Shown here one piece after another: positions 26,230 through 34,546 of a DNA stretch of 64,000 nucleotides. The stretch covers positions 62,001-126,000 of the forward strand of contig JACKOD010000005.1 of NCBI GenBank assembly GCA_024234505.1, read 5' to 3'. The position numbers and the translations under genes are program-made. The stretch is from Hahellaceae bacterium. Its GTDB lineage: Bacteria; Pseudomonadota; Gammaproteobacteria; Pseudomonadales; Oleiphilaceae. Below the pieces are notes generated by a model. That model did not search any database and was not told where the DNA came from. It saw only the letters and a list, made by a program, of their open reading frames with translations. Each line of letters starts with the position of its first letter. Within the stretch, counting starts at the first letter, position 1.

Positions 26230-26502
26230 TTATTTATTTTCAGGGACATAACCATCGGCCAGGTCATGGTCCTGATTACTCAAAAACAGGGCCATTTGCT
26301 CGCTTAAATAGGCTCGGGTGGCAGGATCCATCAAACTGAGTCGCTTTTCGTTGATCAGCATGGTCTGGTGTTTTAGCCAGTCTTGCCAGGCTTGTTTGGA
26401 TACCGTGTTGAATAACTCTTCACCCCTGGCGCCAGGCATGGGAGGGAAGTCAAGTGCATCCATTTCCTGTTGGTATTTAATACAGAATACTTTACGGCTC
26501 AT
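26230..26502 (-). CDS. yggX: Fe(2+)-trafficking / oxidative-damage protection protein
   Basis: A 90-residue protein matching YggX throughout: MSRKVFCIKYQQEMDALDFP, GARGEELFNTVSKQAW and WLKHQTMLINEKRL. YggX proteins protect iron-sulfur enzymes from oxidative damage and handle labile iron. Length is the family norm. In many gammaproteobacteria yggX follows mutY directly; here a 1.6-kb Hpt/diguanylate cyclase unit on the other strand lies between them. It sits 67 bp upstream of tRNA-Phe in the direction of transcription. Confidence 0.95.
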   Translation of the reverse strand: MSRKVFCIKYQQEMDALDFPPMPGARGEELFNTVSKQAWQDWLKHQTMLINEKRLSLMDPATRAYLSEQMALFLSNQDHDLADGYVPENK

Positions 26503-26565
26503 GTTTGCCCCGATTGGTTACTAAAGTTTGTAGCGTTAATGTTAGCGATCTTTGCGGGTGGCGGC

Positions 26566-26686
26566 TATATTAGGCGGGTGAAAATCACTGGCTAGATGAA
26601 CGTCAGTCCTGTGAGAGGAATCCCATCCTGATGGATGGCGTTTGATTGAGGTTCAGACGCGTTGTAGGCGTCTCTGACGGTTTTTT
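26566..26686 (+). ncRNA. Candidate structured leader or small RNA upstream of the hpt gene
   Basis: A possible -10 box TATATT (26566-26571) with a weak -35 box is followed by a perfect hairpin, CCATCC-TGAT-GGATGG (26623-26638). Next come a stem AGACGC/GCGTCT (26655-26660 with 26668-26673) and TTTTTT at 26681-26686, an intrinsic-terminator layout. It ends 119 bp before the hpt start. It could be a riboswitch-like leader or a free small RNA. It matches no class I can name. Confidence 0.35.
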
Positions 26687-26805
26687 GATGACTGGCAGGG
26701 TTTCTCTTGGTGGTATGTCTGTAGTGCACAAGCGTCCGCATAGGCTCTAATGAAAGTGATTGCTGCGCCGATATGTTTTATTAGAAAATCCAGAGGAAGG
26801 TTGTT

Positions 26806-27198
26806 TTGAGTCACTCGGAATTAAATCATTCGCTATTGAATGTAGATCGCATTGCCAGTACTCGCTCTATGCTTAAGGCACGCTTTCCTGATTTGGTTGA
26901 ACGATTTTTTACAGAATCTCAAATGCTGATGGATCAGTTGCTGGAAGCGTTATCGGCGTCATTGCCAATGACTGCTGAGGAGGCGGAAGGGGTTATCCGG
27001 CTTGCCCATAGTCTGAAATCTACCTGTCGCTCGTTTGGTCTGGATGAGGCAGGGAGGGTCGCTGAGCAAGTGGAGAAGAACCTGACGCTTGGTCATTTGG
27101 ATACGGTATTTGCAGATAGTCAAACGTTGTATTCAATCTATACTGATTCATGTAAAGCACTAAAAAAACTATTGCGCGAAAGCGGAGTCGCTATTTAA
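26806..27198 (+). CDS. Hpt-domain phosphotransfer protein
   Basis: A 130-residue single-domain histidine phosphotransfer protein. The phospho-accepting His is residue 68 in AHSLKSTCRSFGLDEAG, the standard Hpt context. It would pass phosphate between a hybrid sensor kinase, not in this window, and a receiver. The adjacent receiver-GGDEF protein is the obvious partner: the genes join as TAATG at 27196-27200. The start is TTG 26806, five bases after AGGAAGG; no ATG fits as well. The pair is inserted between mutY and yggX. Confidence 0.87.
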   Translation: MSHSELNHSLLNVDRIASTRSMLKARFPDLVERFFTESQMLMDQLLEALSASLPMTAEEAEGVIRLAHSLKSTCRSFGLDEAGRVAEQVEKNLTLGHLDTVFADSQTLYSIYTDSCKALKKLLRESGVAI

Positions 27199-28166
27199 TG
27201 AAAGTTTTGTTGGTCGATGATTCGCCTGTCGATCGGGTGATTGCTGAAGCTTTTTTGCTTGAGCTCGGGCACGAAGTCATTCTTGGTGAGAATGGTCGAC
27301 AGGCAATCGATCTTTACCAGCAGCATAAGCCGGATTTGGTGCTGATGGATGAGGTTATGCCCGAAGTTAGAGGTTATGAGGCAGCTCAGATTATCCGTCA
27401 GATGGATGGCGACAGCTGGGTTCCAATTATCTTTTTAAGTGCCAGGTTCAGTGCGGATGATATCGCGGCGGGTATTGATGCCGGTGGTGATGATTATCTG
27501 GCCAAACCCATCGATCAGAAAGTGCTGGCGGCCAAGGTCAAGGCGATGAGTCGTATTGCGATGATGCGATCGCAGCTGTTGGATGTTTCTTCCCGGCTTG
27601 AAGTGGCGAATGCCGAGTTGCGTCGTTTGGTGGATGTTGACGGGTTGACTGGTTTGGCTAATCGTCGTTTGCTGGATCAGCGATTGCCTTACGAACTGGC
27701 TCGCTGTAGTCGCTCGCAAGAATCTTTGGCTGTGATCATGTGCGACATTGATGAGTTTAAAAAATACAATGATCGCTATGGTCATCTGAAGGGGGATGAC
27801 TGCTTGAAAATGGTGGCGTCTGTCTTACAGGATGAAACGCGCAGAGCCACTGACCTCGTGGCGCGTTTTGGTGGTGAAGAATTTTGCATTGTCATGCCGG
27901 GCAGTCTGGAAGGAGATGCCCAGGACAGGGCTGAAGCAATTTTGGCCTGTATTCGTAAGTTAGCGTTACCTCATGCGGCTTCCGCCACCGCTTCGGTGGT
28001 GACGCTGAGTATGGGGCTCTATTGCTGCGTACCGACACAAGGTGTGACTGCCACCTATGTGATCGCCTGTGCAGATAAGGCGCTATACAAGGCGAAGCAG
28101 GAGGGCCGCAACCGTCTCGTAACTTACACTTCTGATATTTCCGCCAGTGGCCGGGTTTCCAGATAG
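27198..28166 (+). CDS. Receiver-GGDEF response regulator (diguanylate cyclase)
   Basis: A 322-residue regulator. The receiver domain (1-120) has acidic D7/D8, the phospho-acceptor D51 and K103. The GGDEF domain (about 145-310) has an intact GGEEF (225-229) and an I-site RATD (216-219) exactly five residues before it. It should therefore make c-di-GMP from two GTP and be product-inhibited. It is coupled to the hpt gene upstream. Its 3' end overlaps the convergent mutY 3' end by 43 bp (28124-28166). The PilZ protein at 63088 and the type IV pilus genes are possible outputs in the same window, though no link is shown. Confidence 0.92.
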   Translation: MKVLLVDDSPVDRVIAEAFLLELGHEVILGENGRQAIDLYQQHKPDLVLMDEVMPEVRGYEAAQIIRQMDGDSWVPIIFLSARFSADDIAAGIDAGGDDYLAKPIDQKVLAAKVKAMSRIAMMRSQLLDVSSRLEVANAELRRLVDVDGLTGLANRRLLDQRLPYELARCSRSQESLAVIMCDIDEFKKYNDRYGHLKGDDCLKMVASVLQDETRRATDLVARFGGEEFCIVMPGSLEGDAQDRAEAILACIRKLALPHAASATASVVTLSMGLYCCVPTQGVTATYVIACADKALYKAKQEGRNRLVTYTSDISASGRVSR

Positions 28167-29233
28167 CCCGCCTTTTTTAAAAATGCGGTTACCGGGGCTG
28201 GTAGCGCCAGCTGCTTAATCTGCTTGTAATCGTTCCAGCGAAAGTTCTGCGACCCTCTGATTCCCGTAGTTGATTCTGCGAAGCATAATTTCAGTGGATA
28301 GATATACAGATGATAATGACTGAAGGTGTGCCGTAACGGGGCATACTCTTCAACGGATTCCGGTGCTTTATGGAGCTTTGCGAGTTTTTGTGCGTAGTGT
28401 ATCGCGTCGGTCGTAGTATCAGTTTTATCTATCTGCGGTAAAGACCACAGCCCCCCCCAGATACCTGTAGGCGGGCGCTGTTCCAGTAAGAGTTGCTGGT
28501 CGTTGTTTTCTATGACAAGAAACCAGCAGTGCTTTTCCGGCATGTCCTTTTTGGGTTTGGGGGCAGGGTATTGGTGCTGTGAATTGCTCGCAAAGGCTTT
28601 GCAGAGCGCATGCAGGGGGCAGTCTGTGCACCTGGGTTTGCTTCTTGTGCAAAGCGTGGCGCCCAGATCCATAATGGCTTGCGTATAGTCGCCACAGCGT
28701 TGTTCGGGGGCCAATGACTCCGCAAGCCACCAGAGATGATTTTCTATTTCGGCCTTTCCGGGCCAGCCTTCAATGGCAAAGACGCGAGTGAGTACTCGCT
28801 TGACGTTGCCATCCATAATGGCGGCGGGCTTTTCGTAGGCCAGAGATACTATTGCGGCAGCGGTTGATTTTCCGATACCGCTAAGTTGTTGTAGTTGGGC
28901 GATATCGGATGGGAAATCGCCATCAAAATTTTCAATCACCTGCTGTGCCGCTTTGTGCAGATTTCTTGCCCTGGCGTAGTATCCAAGGCCCGCCCAATGA
29001 TTCAGTACGTCATCTAAAGGGGCTTCAGCCAGTGCCCGTAATGTTGGAAAGCGGGTCATGAAGCGCTCGAAATAGGGTATAACCGTAGTCACCTGCGTTT
29101 GCTGCAGCATGATTTCCGATACCCAGACCCGATAAGGCGTCTTGTTGAGCTGCCATGGCAGGTTTTTCCTGCCATACAGATCAAACCATTCTAACAAGCG
29201 CGTGCTGAATCCAGCGGGTAGATGCAGTATCAA
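28124..29233 (-). CDS. mutY: Adenine DNA glycosylase
   Basis: A 369-residue MutY. It removes adenine mispaired with 8-oxoguanine. Visible are the helix-hairpin-helix LQQLSGIGKSTAAAI with the catalytic Asp in AIMDGNVKRV, the 4Fe-4S cysteines in CTRSKPRCTDCPLHALC, and a C-terminal NUDIX-like 8-oxoG-recognition domain (PPTGIWGGLWSLPQ). The first residues MILHLPAGF start with TTG 29233, which overlaps the asmA-like stop as TTGA; no upstream ATG exists in this frame. A downstream start cannot be excluded. Its tail overlaps the diguanylate cyclase gene. Confidence 0.95.
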   Translation of the reverse strand: MILHLPAGFSTRLLEWFDLYGRKNLPWQLNKTPYRVWVSEIMLQQTQVTTVIPYFERFMTRFPTLRALAEAPLDDVLNHWAGLGYYARARNLHKAAQQVIENFDGDFPSDIAQLQQLSGIGKSTAAAIVSLAYEKPAAIMDGNVKRVLTRVFAIEGWPGKAEIENHLWWLAESLAPEQRCGDYTQAIMDLGATLCTRSKPRCTDCPLHALCKAFASNSQHQYPAPKPKKDMPEKHCWFLVIENNDQQLLLEQRPPTGIWGGLWSLPQIDKTDTTTDAIHYAQKLAKLHKAPESVEEYAPLRHTFSHYHLYIYPLKLCFAESTTGIRGSQNFRWNDYKQIKQLALPAPVTAFLKKAGYLETRPLAEISEV

Positions 29234-31473
29234 AAGAGCCCCTTAAAGAGCTTTTTAATCTCTTTTTTGGCGCCGCTTTTTTCGTCTTCTCCTCCAAGAT
29301 ACTTGTCGAGATGCTTATCAAGCTGCTTGTCTATTTCTTTTTCGGCTTTATGTTCGATTTCTTTTTTTGCCAGTTTAGTCAGCGCTCCGCTTAACCGATC
29401 CATGTCGAGGCCACATTCAGGTGCATCCAGCTTGCCTTTGCAGCGTACGGGAATCGGCACCTGTTTAACCCGGTCATTGATGCGACAAGCGTTGTCACCC
29501 AGCTCTCCGACGACGTTAAGTTCGGCACCATAATTCAGTGTAGAGTCATCCATATGAATCACTCCGTCACCAGCGAGTTCGATCCCGCTAAGTGATGCCA
29601 CCAGCGGTTTGTTGGTATAGGTGTTGCCATCAATCAGCAGGCGGCCTTTCATGTCGCGGAAGTTGGTTTGCTGCGGCCAGCCTGAGGTATCCATCTTGTC
29701 TTTGTTAATCATTGAGACGGCATTACAGGTCAATGCCGTCAGGTTAAACCCATGAATTATCCCTTTGTCGAAGTTAAATCCGGCTTCGCCTTTGGCATTG
29801 CTTTTGAGCGCGCTAACGGTATTGCCACGTGTTTTTACATCCGCATCAATATTGACTCCGCCTGACAAGACGGTTATTTCCGCCAAATCGGTTAACAGGG
29901 GGAGTGTCTGAATATTGGTAACTTTTTTGGTTACGTGCCATTTGACATCATCGGTTCTGGCATCAATACGCACGGCGGCGGTGAAACCGCCTTCATACAG
30001 TTTTCCGCTGGCTTCTTTGAGTTCGATAAGCCCATCGGCTCCGGAGGCCAGTACTTTGAGCTGGTTTAATTTGAGGTTTTTGACGATCAGGCGCTCTTGC
30101 TTGAAATCAACATCAAAATTCAGGCCTCTGATTGTTTTCAGGGGGAGTAATGGCGCTTCGGGCGTAGTTGAAGCGGTTGCCGGTGTCACTGCTTTTTCTG
30201 CAGGTGCGGGAGTCGCTTGAGTCTGCTGATTGACCGCGTCAGCAACTTGCGTTACCGGGTCTTTTGCCGGAGGCATATAGCGATCAGCATTTAACTCGTT
30301 GCCAGCCAGCGTGAGTGCAAAGTAGGGTTTTTCTGGTTTTAGTGTGAACTTTCCGTTGTATAGCGTGTCATCCAATACCAGCTTTAAATTTGCGAGCTGA
30401 ATTTCGTTTTTGGGGGTAGTGATTTGGGTCGAAAACGCAATTTTCTGCAAAACGTCAGGGTCAGTTGTGGGTATCGTGGCCTGTCCCACAGATTGCAGCA
30501 ATTGTTGTAATGAAAAGGGATCCACTGCCAGGTCGCCAGTCATACTGGGCGTACCTTTGAATCCTTTAACTTTCAGGTGTGAATTGAGCTGCAAATTGGC
30601 AAATTTCAAGACCAGTTTTTCTAAATCGAGCGTTTCGGTGTCAAGGTCAACCGCCAGTGCAGCATTGGCAGACGTCTTGACGGATTTACCTGCAAAGGGT
30701 TCGCCTGCAAGGCTGAATTTTGCATCCAGCTCGGGAATCCTGACTTGTTTGAAGGTGCTGGCCAGAAAAATCCTGGTTTTGATGTCTGCATTAACATCCA
30801 GCTTGGGTTGCTGGTTCTGAACCTCGAAGGTAATGCTGATGGGGAATTCTTTGTCCAGCCCGATGGCGGAGGTGTGCAAATTAAAGCCTTTCAGTGAAAC
30901 TTTTTGACCGGCCATGTCATCCTGATAATTGACGGTGGTATTCGTGATAGCCACTTCGTCAACGTTGAACTTTAGGGGCGCTTTCTGTTCGCCAGCCGTT
31001 GTTTGATCGGCGGCAGCGGGCTCGGCAGCGGTTTTTGCTTCAGGCGCTGTTTCGGTTGGTGAGGGTGGCTGATCAGTCTGAGGCTTTGTAATCTGTGTCC
31101 AGTTCGCTACGCCTTGTTTGTCTTTATAAAGGTTCAGTGTGAGTCCATCGATAATGACGCGTTGAATGCGTGGCGCCATTTCAAAGAGTGAAAACAGGTC
31201 AATTTCTGCAGTCAGCTGGTTCAGTCGGGTGAATTCTTTGTTGTCAGGGGTTGTTGTTGAAACTTCTCCAATACGTAACCCGAGTGGTATCAGTGACCAA
31301 CCCAGGTCTCCGGTCATTTTAAGCGTAAGCTGGGTATTGTCCGCGACTGCTTTTTCGATGTCAGGTTTGTAATCGTTGGGATCGATAATCATGAGTGTAG
31401 CGGCAACAGCCCCGATCACTAAAACGATTAAACCCAGAATACTGTAAATGAGAAATTTTAGAACACGCGTCAT
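29230..31473 (-). CDS. AsmA-family envelope protein
   Basis: A 747-residue AsmA-like protein. One N-terminal membrane anchor (about 7-29) is followed by the typical start DPNDYKPDIEKAVADNTQLT. Two Ala/Pro/Thr-rich linkers interrupt it (about 135-165 and 405-440), and a conserved C-terminal domain includes VSMINKDKMDTSGWPQQTNF. The tail is very Lys-rich. AsmA proteins are bridge-like envelope proteins linked to phospholipid movement and outer-membrane assembly. It overlaps mutY by four bases and is likely co-transcribed with it. AAGGAT precedes ATG 31473. Confidence 0.88.
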   Translation of the reverse strand: MTRVLKFLIYSILGLIVLVIGAVAATLMIIDPNDYKPDIEKAVADNTQLTLKMTGDLGWSLIPLGLRIGEVSTTTPDNKEFTRLNQLTAEIDLFSLFEMAPRIQRVIIDGLTLNLYKDKQGVANWTQITKPQTDQPPSPTETAPEAKTAAEPAAADQTTAGEQKAPLKFNVDEVAITNTTVNYQDDMAGQKVSLKGFNLHTSAIGLDKEFPISITFEVQNQQPKLDVNADIKTRIFLASTFKQVRIPELDAKFSLAGEPFAGKSVKTSANAALAVDLDTETLDLEKLVLKFANLQLNSHLKVKGFKGTPSMTGDLAVDPFSLQQLLQSVGQATIPTTDPDVLQKIAFSTQITTPKNEIQLANLKLVLDDTLYNGKFTLKPEKPYFALTLAGNELNADRYMPPAKDPVTQVADAVNQQTQATPAPAEKAVTPATASTTPEAPLLPLKTIRGLNFDVDFKQERLIVKNLKLNQLKVLASGADGLIELKEASGKLYEGGFTAAVRIDARTDDVKWHVTKKVTNIQTLPLLTDLAEITVLSGGVNIDADVKTRGNTVSALKSNAKGEAGFNFDKGIIHGFNLTALTCNAVSMINKDKMDTSGWPQQTNFRDMKGRLLIDGNTYTNKPLVASLSGIELAGDGVIHMDDSTLNYGAELNVVGELGDNACRINDRVKQVPIPVRCKGKLDAPECGLDMDRLSGALTKLAKKEIEHKAEKEIDKQLDKHLDKYLGGEDEKSGAKKEIKKLFKGLF

Positions 31474-31783
31474 GGTTTTATCCTTGCCTTTCCTTAGATT
31501 TTTATCCGATTGGGGGCTTCATTGAGATATAACATGGCTGGCAATAAAGGTACGACAGACTTGACGGCCAATAAGTTTTAATAATGATTGGGATACAGTA
31601 TAGGCAAAGCTTGGCTTGTGATGAACTCCGGTAACGCAAAATAGTTGCGGGAGTTGGCACGCAGGCGCTAAAACATAGCTTTTTTCGATTAGCATGGCTA
31701 ACATGAACCAGCATATGGAATCAGCAAGGTTCAGTAGGTCATTGCGTAATAATTAAAACGGTTAAAGGAAAGGAGTAGTACCT
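31474..31783. other. 310-bp divergent intergenic region
   Basis: Holds the promoters of the asmA-like (-) and SRPBCC (+) genes. An imperfect hairpin, arms 31624-31635 and 31644-31655, lies in the middle. No gene is supported. Confidence 0.45.
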
Positions 31784-32248
31784 GTGTCTATTACGGTTAG
31801 CATCGAAGTAAAAAGAGACTTTAAAGTTAAGGCTGATTTTGATCAGGTTTTCGATCTTCTGGCGAATGTCCCGGAATCTGCCAGCCACTTTCCCAAGGTA
31901 GACAAGTTGGTTGATTTGGGTGACAACACGTTTAGATGGGAGATGGAAAAGCTCGGTGTAGACAAGCATGCCTTGCAAACAGTGTATGCCTGTAAATATA
32001 TATCGGATAAGGCGAAAGGCTCGATCGTCTGGACGCCGATTACCGGGGAAGGAAATGGCGTCGTTTCCGGTTCCTGGACAATTGAAAAGCTCGACAAGGG
32101 AACGCATATTAAATTCCATACCGAAGGCCAATTGACGTTGCCTTTGCCTGGCTTGCTCAAACTCGCGATCAGCCCGGTGGTAAAGCATGAGTTTAATGCG
32201 CTTGTCGATACCTACACAGACAATCTTAAAGACGTCTTTAATGCCTGA
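31784..32248 (+). CDS. SRPBCC (START-like) family protein
   Basis: A 154-residue single-domain protein with the helix-grip pattern of the SRPBCC superfamily. It has an N-terminal beta strand, FDQVFDLLANVPESASHFPK (the typical coenzyme Q-binding/polyketide cyclase start), a beta sheet ending GTHIKFHTEGQLTL, and a long C-terminal helix. The fold suggests binding of a hydrophobic ligand; the ligand is unknown. The start is GTG 31784 behind a strong AAAGGAG. It stands alone, with a terminator immediately downstream. Confidence 0.78.
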   Translation: MSITVSIEVKRDFKVKADFDQVFDLLANVPESASHFPKVDKLVDLGDNTFRWEMEKLGVDKHALQTVYACKYISDKAKGSIVWTPITGEGNGVVSGSWTIEKLDKGTHIKFHTEGQLTLPLPGLLKLAISPVVKHEFNALVDTYTDNLKDVFNA

Positions 32249-32274
32249 TAGGCATCAGAGGTTTTTTAAGTAAA

Positions 32275-32306
32275 CATGAAGGGCTGCCAAATGGCGGCCC
32301 TTCATG
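32275..32306 (+). terminator. Terminator after the SRPBCC gene
   Basis: Stem arms 32275-32288 and 32293-32306, one G-T pair, loop AAAT. Followed by a short TTT tract only. Confidence 0.65.
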
Positions 32307-32426
32307 TTTGAAGCTTAAATGCAGACCTCATGTTTTTGCTATGGTTGCGTTGGCAAAGTCGGTATAATTCGGTTTTATACTGATTTAATCCGGATGCAAG
32401 CGCATCCTGCACTGGCGGAGCAAAGC

Positions 32427-33020
32427 ATGTCAGAACGTAAGGCTCGAGTTGAGCGTGATACTTTAGAAACGCAAATTTCTGTTGAAATAAATCTGGATGG
32501 GACCGGGGTTGCCGACCTGTCTACAGGTTTGCCATTTCTTGAGCATATGCTGGATCAGATTGCCCGCCACGGATTAATTGACATCTATGCACAAGCTAAA
32601 GGCGATTTACATATCGACGCACACCATACCGTCGAAGATTTAGGGATTACACTAGGTCAGGCGGTGGCCAAAGCGGTGGGCGACAAAAAAGGGATTCGTC
32701 GTTATGGGCATGCCTATGTTCCTTTGGACGAAGCCTTGTCCCGTGTTGTGATCGACTTTTCCGGACGCCCGGGTCTCGAAATGCACGTGCCTTTTACACG
32801 AGGTGCGGTTGGAGGCTTTGATGTTGATCTGTTTTATGAGTTTTTCCAGGGTTTTGTAAATCATGCCATGGTGACGCTACATATCGATAACCTGCGTGGT
32901 AAAAACACGCATCATCAAATTGAAACGGTATTCAAGGCATTTGGTCGCGCATTACGTATGGCCTTGGAGCCTGATGCAAGAATGGCTGGCATAATGCCCT
33001 CGACCAAAGGTTGCCTGTAA
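32427..33020 (+). CDS. hisB: Imidazoleglycerol-phosphate dehydratase
   Basis: A 197-residue monofunctional IGP dehydratase, step six of histidine biosynthesis. The manganese-binding repeats are HHTVEDLGITLGQA and, later, HHQIETVFKAFGRAL; the family segment GLPFLEHMLDQIARHG is present. The frame opens at 32319, but GGAG six bases before ATG 32427 (MSERKARVERDT) and the family N-terminus favour that start. No histidinol-phosphatase domain is attached, unlike E. coli HisB. It is first in hisB-hisH-hisA-hisF. Confidence 0.97.
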   Translation: MSERKARVERDTLETQISVEINLDGTGVADLSTGLPFLEHMLDQIARHGLIDIYAQAKGDLHIDAHHTVEDLGITLGQAVAKAVGDKKGIRRYGHAYVPLDEALSRVVIDFSGRPGLEMHVPFTRGAVGGFDVDLFYEFFQGFVNHAMVTLHIDNLRGKNTHHQIETVFKAFGRALRMALEPDARMAGIMPSTKGCL

Positions 33021-33062
33021 GCAACTTAAGGCAAATCACAGACAGAATTCCGGAATTTTATA

Positions 33063-33725
33063 ATGAATACAGTGGCCATTATTGATTATGGTATGGGCAA
33101 CCTCCATTCCGTGGCGAAAGCCGTGGAGCATGTTGCGCCGGATGCCCGGGTATTGGTAACCGATGACGCGAATATTATTCGCGAAGCGGATCGGGTGATT
33201 TTACCTGGAGTGGGGGCGATCAGGGATTGCATGGCCGAGATCCGTCGTCTCGGTTTCGATGTGCTGGTCAAAGAAGTCGCGCAGGATCGACCTTTGCTGG
33301 GTATTTGTGTGGGTATGCAGGCGCTGATGAAGCATAGTGAAGAAAATGGCGGTGTCGATTGTATCGGGTTGTTTCCGGGCGAAGTCCGGTTTTTTGGTGA
33401 TTCGCTGGCGGACGAAAGTGGACGCTTGAAGGTGCCACACATGGGATGGAATCAGGTTCAGCATCTGGTTGATCATCCGCTATGGCACGATATACCCGAG
33501 AACGAACGTTTTTATTTCGTGCACAGCTATTACGTTGATGCCCTCCATCCTGCGGTGGATTCGGCAGATAATTCTTTTGTTATTGGTAGCGCCAGTTACG
33601 GCAAGCAAATTGCCGCCGCCGTTGGCAGGGACAATATTTTTGCCGTGCAGTTTCATCCCGAGAAAAGCCAGCATGCCGGGTTGACGCTGTTGCGTAACTT
33701 CGCTCATTGGAGCGGACAGCTCTAA
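33063..33725 (+). CDS. hisH: Imidazole glycerol phosphate synthase, glutaminase subunit
   Basis: A 220-residue class I glutamine amidotransferase. The nucleophile Cys lies in LGICVGMQAL and the His-Glu pair in QFHPEKSQHAG. The N-terminus VAIIDYGMGNLHSVAKA and the oxyanion region LPGVGAIRDCM are typical. It produces ammonia from glutamine and feeds it through HisF to make IGP and AICAR. It is 42 bp downstream of hisB. HisF, its partner, is two genes further on. Confidence 0.97.
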   Translation: MNTVAIIDYGMGNLHSVAKAVEHVAPDARVLVTDDANIIREADRVILPGVGAIRDCMAEIRRLGFDVLVKEVAQDRPLLGICVGMQALMKHSEENGGVDCIGLFPGEVRFFGDSLADESGRLKVPHMGWNQVQHLVDHPLWHDIPENERFYFVHSYYVDALHPAVDSADNSFVIGSASYGKQIAAAVGRDNIFAVQFHPEKSQHAGLTLLRNFAHWSGQL

Positions 33726-33758
33726 TTTACTTCATATATTTTTGGAAACTATTTGCTC

Positions 33759-34496
33759 ATGCTAGTGATACCCGCAATTGATCTTAAAGATGGTAAGTGT
33801 GTTCGTTTGCGCCAGGGACGAATGGATGATTCCACCGTGTTTTCAGATGATCCTGTCGAAATGGCTGCTCGCTGGGTATCTGCCGGCGCTCGCCGTTTAC
33901 ATTTGGTCGATCTCAATGGCGCCTTTGCAGGTGAACCCGTCAATGGGGAGATTGTTAATGCAATTAGCAGGCGTTTTCCCGACCTGCCTATTCAAATTGG
34001 TGGGGGTATTCGTAGTGAAGAAACCATCAAAGCGTATCTGGATGCCGGTGTCGAGTATGTCATTATCGGTACCAAGGCGGTGAAAGAGCCTGCGTTTGTC
34101 GCAGAAATGTGTGCCAAATTTCCGGGTCATATCATTGTTGGAATCGATGCGAAAGAGGGTTGGGTGGCTACCGATGGCTGGGCAGAAGTATCCTCGGTAA
34201 AGGCTGCAGATCTGGCGTGTCAGTTTGCGTCTGATGGCGTTTCATCCATTGTCTATACCGATATCGCTCGTGACGGGATGATGCAAGGGGTGAACGTGGA
34301 AGCGACGGTGGCCTTGGCGCAAGCCTGTGGTATCCCTGTGATCGCTTCGGGTGGCGTAACGAATATGGACGATATTCGCGCGCTGGCAGCGGTTGCCGGC
34401 AAGGGCATCGCGGGGGCGATTACCGGTCGGGCAATCTATGAAGGCACCCTGGATGTCGCCCAGGCTCAGGCCTACTGTGATCAGCTTTCTGAGTAA
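33759..34496 (+). CDS. hisA: Phosphoribosylformimino-AICAR ribotide isomerase
   Basis: A 245-residue TIM barrel that isomerises ProFAR to PRFAR, the substrate of HisFH. MLVIPAIDLKDGKCVRLRQG carries the first catalytic Asp; YTDIARDGMMQG carries the second. Both phosphate-binding GG loops are visible (IGGGIRSEE and ASGGVTNMDD). ATG 33759 gives the usual MLVIPAID start. TTG at 33753 is also in frame and sits better behind GGAA, so the start is not fully certain. Confidence 0.96.
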   Translation: MLVIPAIDLKDGKCVRLRQGRMDDSTVFSDDPVEMAARWVSAGARRLHLVDLNGAFAGEPVNGEIVNAISRRFPDLPIQIGGGIRSEETIKAYLDAGVEYVIIGTKAVKEPAFVAEMCAKFPGHIIVGIDAKEGWVATDGWAEVSSVKAADLACQFASDGVSSIVYTDIARDGMMQGVNVEATVALAQACGIPVIASGGVTNMDDIRALAAVAGKGIAGAITGRAIYEGTLDVAQAQAYCDQLSE

Positions 34497-34546
34497 AATT
34501 AAGAGAAACAAGCAGTTCTGCTTAAGTAGATTTTGATGGGGTAGCT

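Noticed and set aside
25983..26339. Open frame of 118 codons across tRNA-Phe on the + strand
   Set aside because: It is antisense to the tRNA and its terminator, a common false gene at such loci.
31502..31714. Open frame of 70 codons in the asmA/SRPBCC intergenic region
   Set aside because: No ribosome-binding site of note, no recognisable motifs, and it overlaps an imperfect hairpin.
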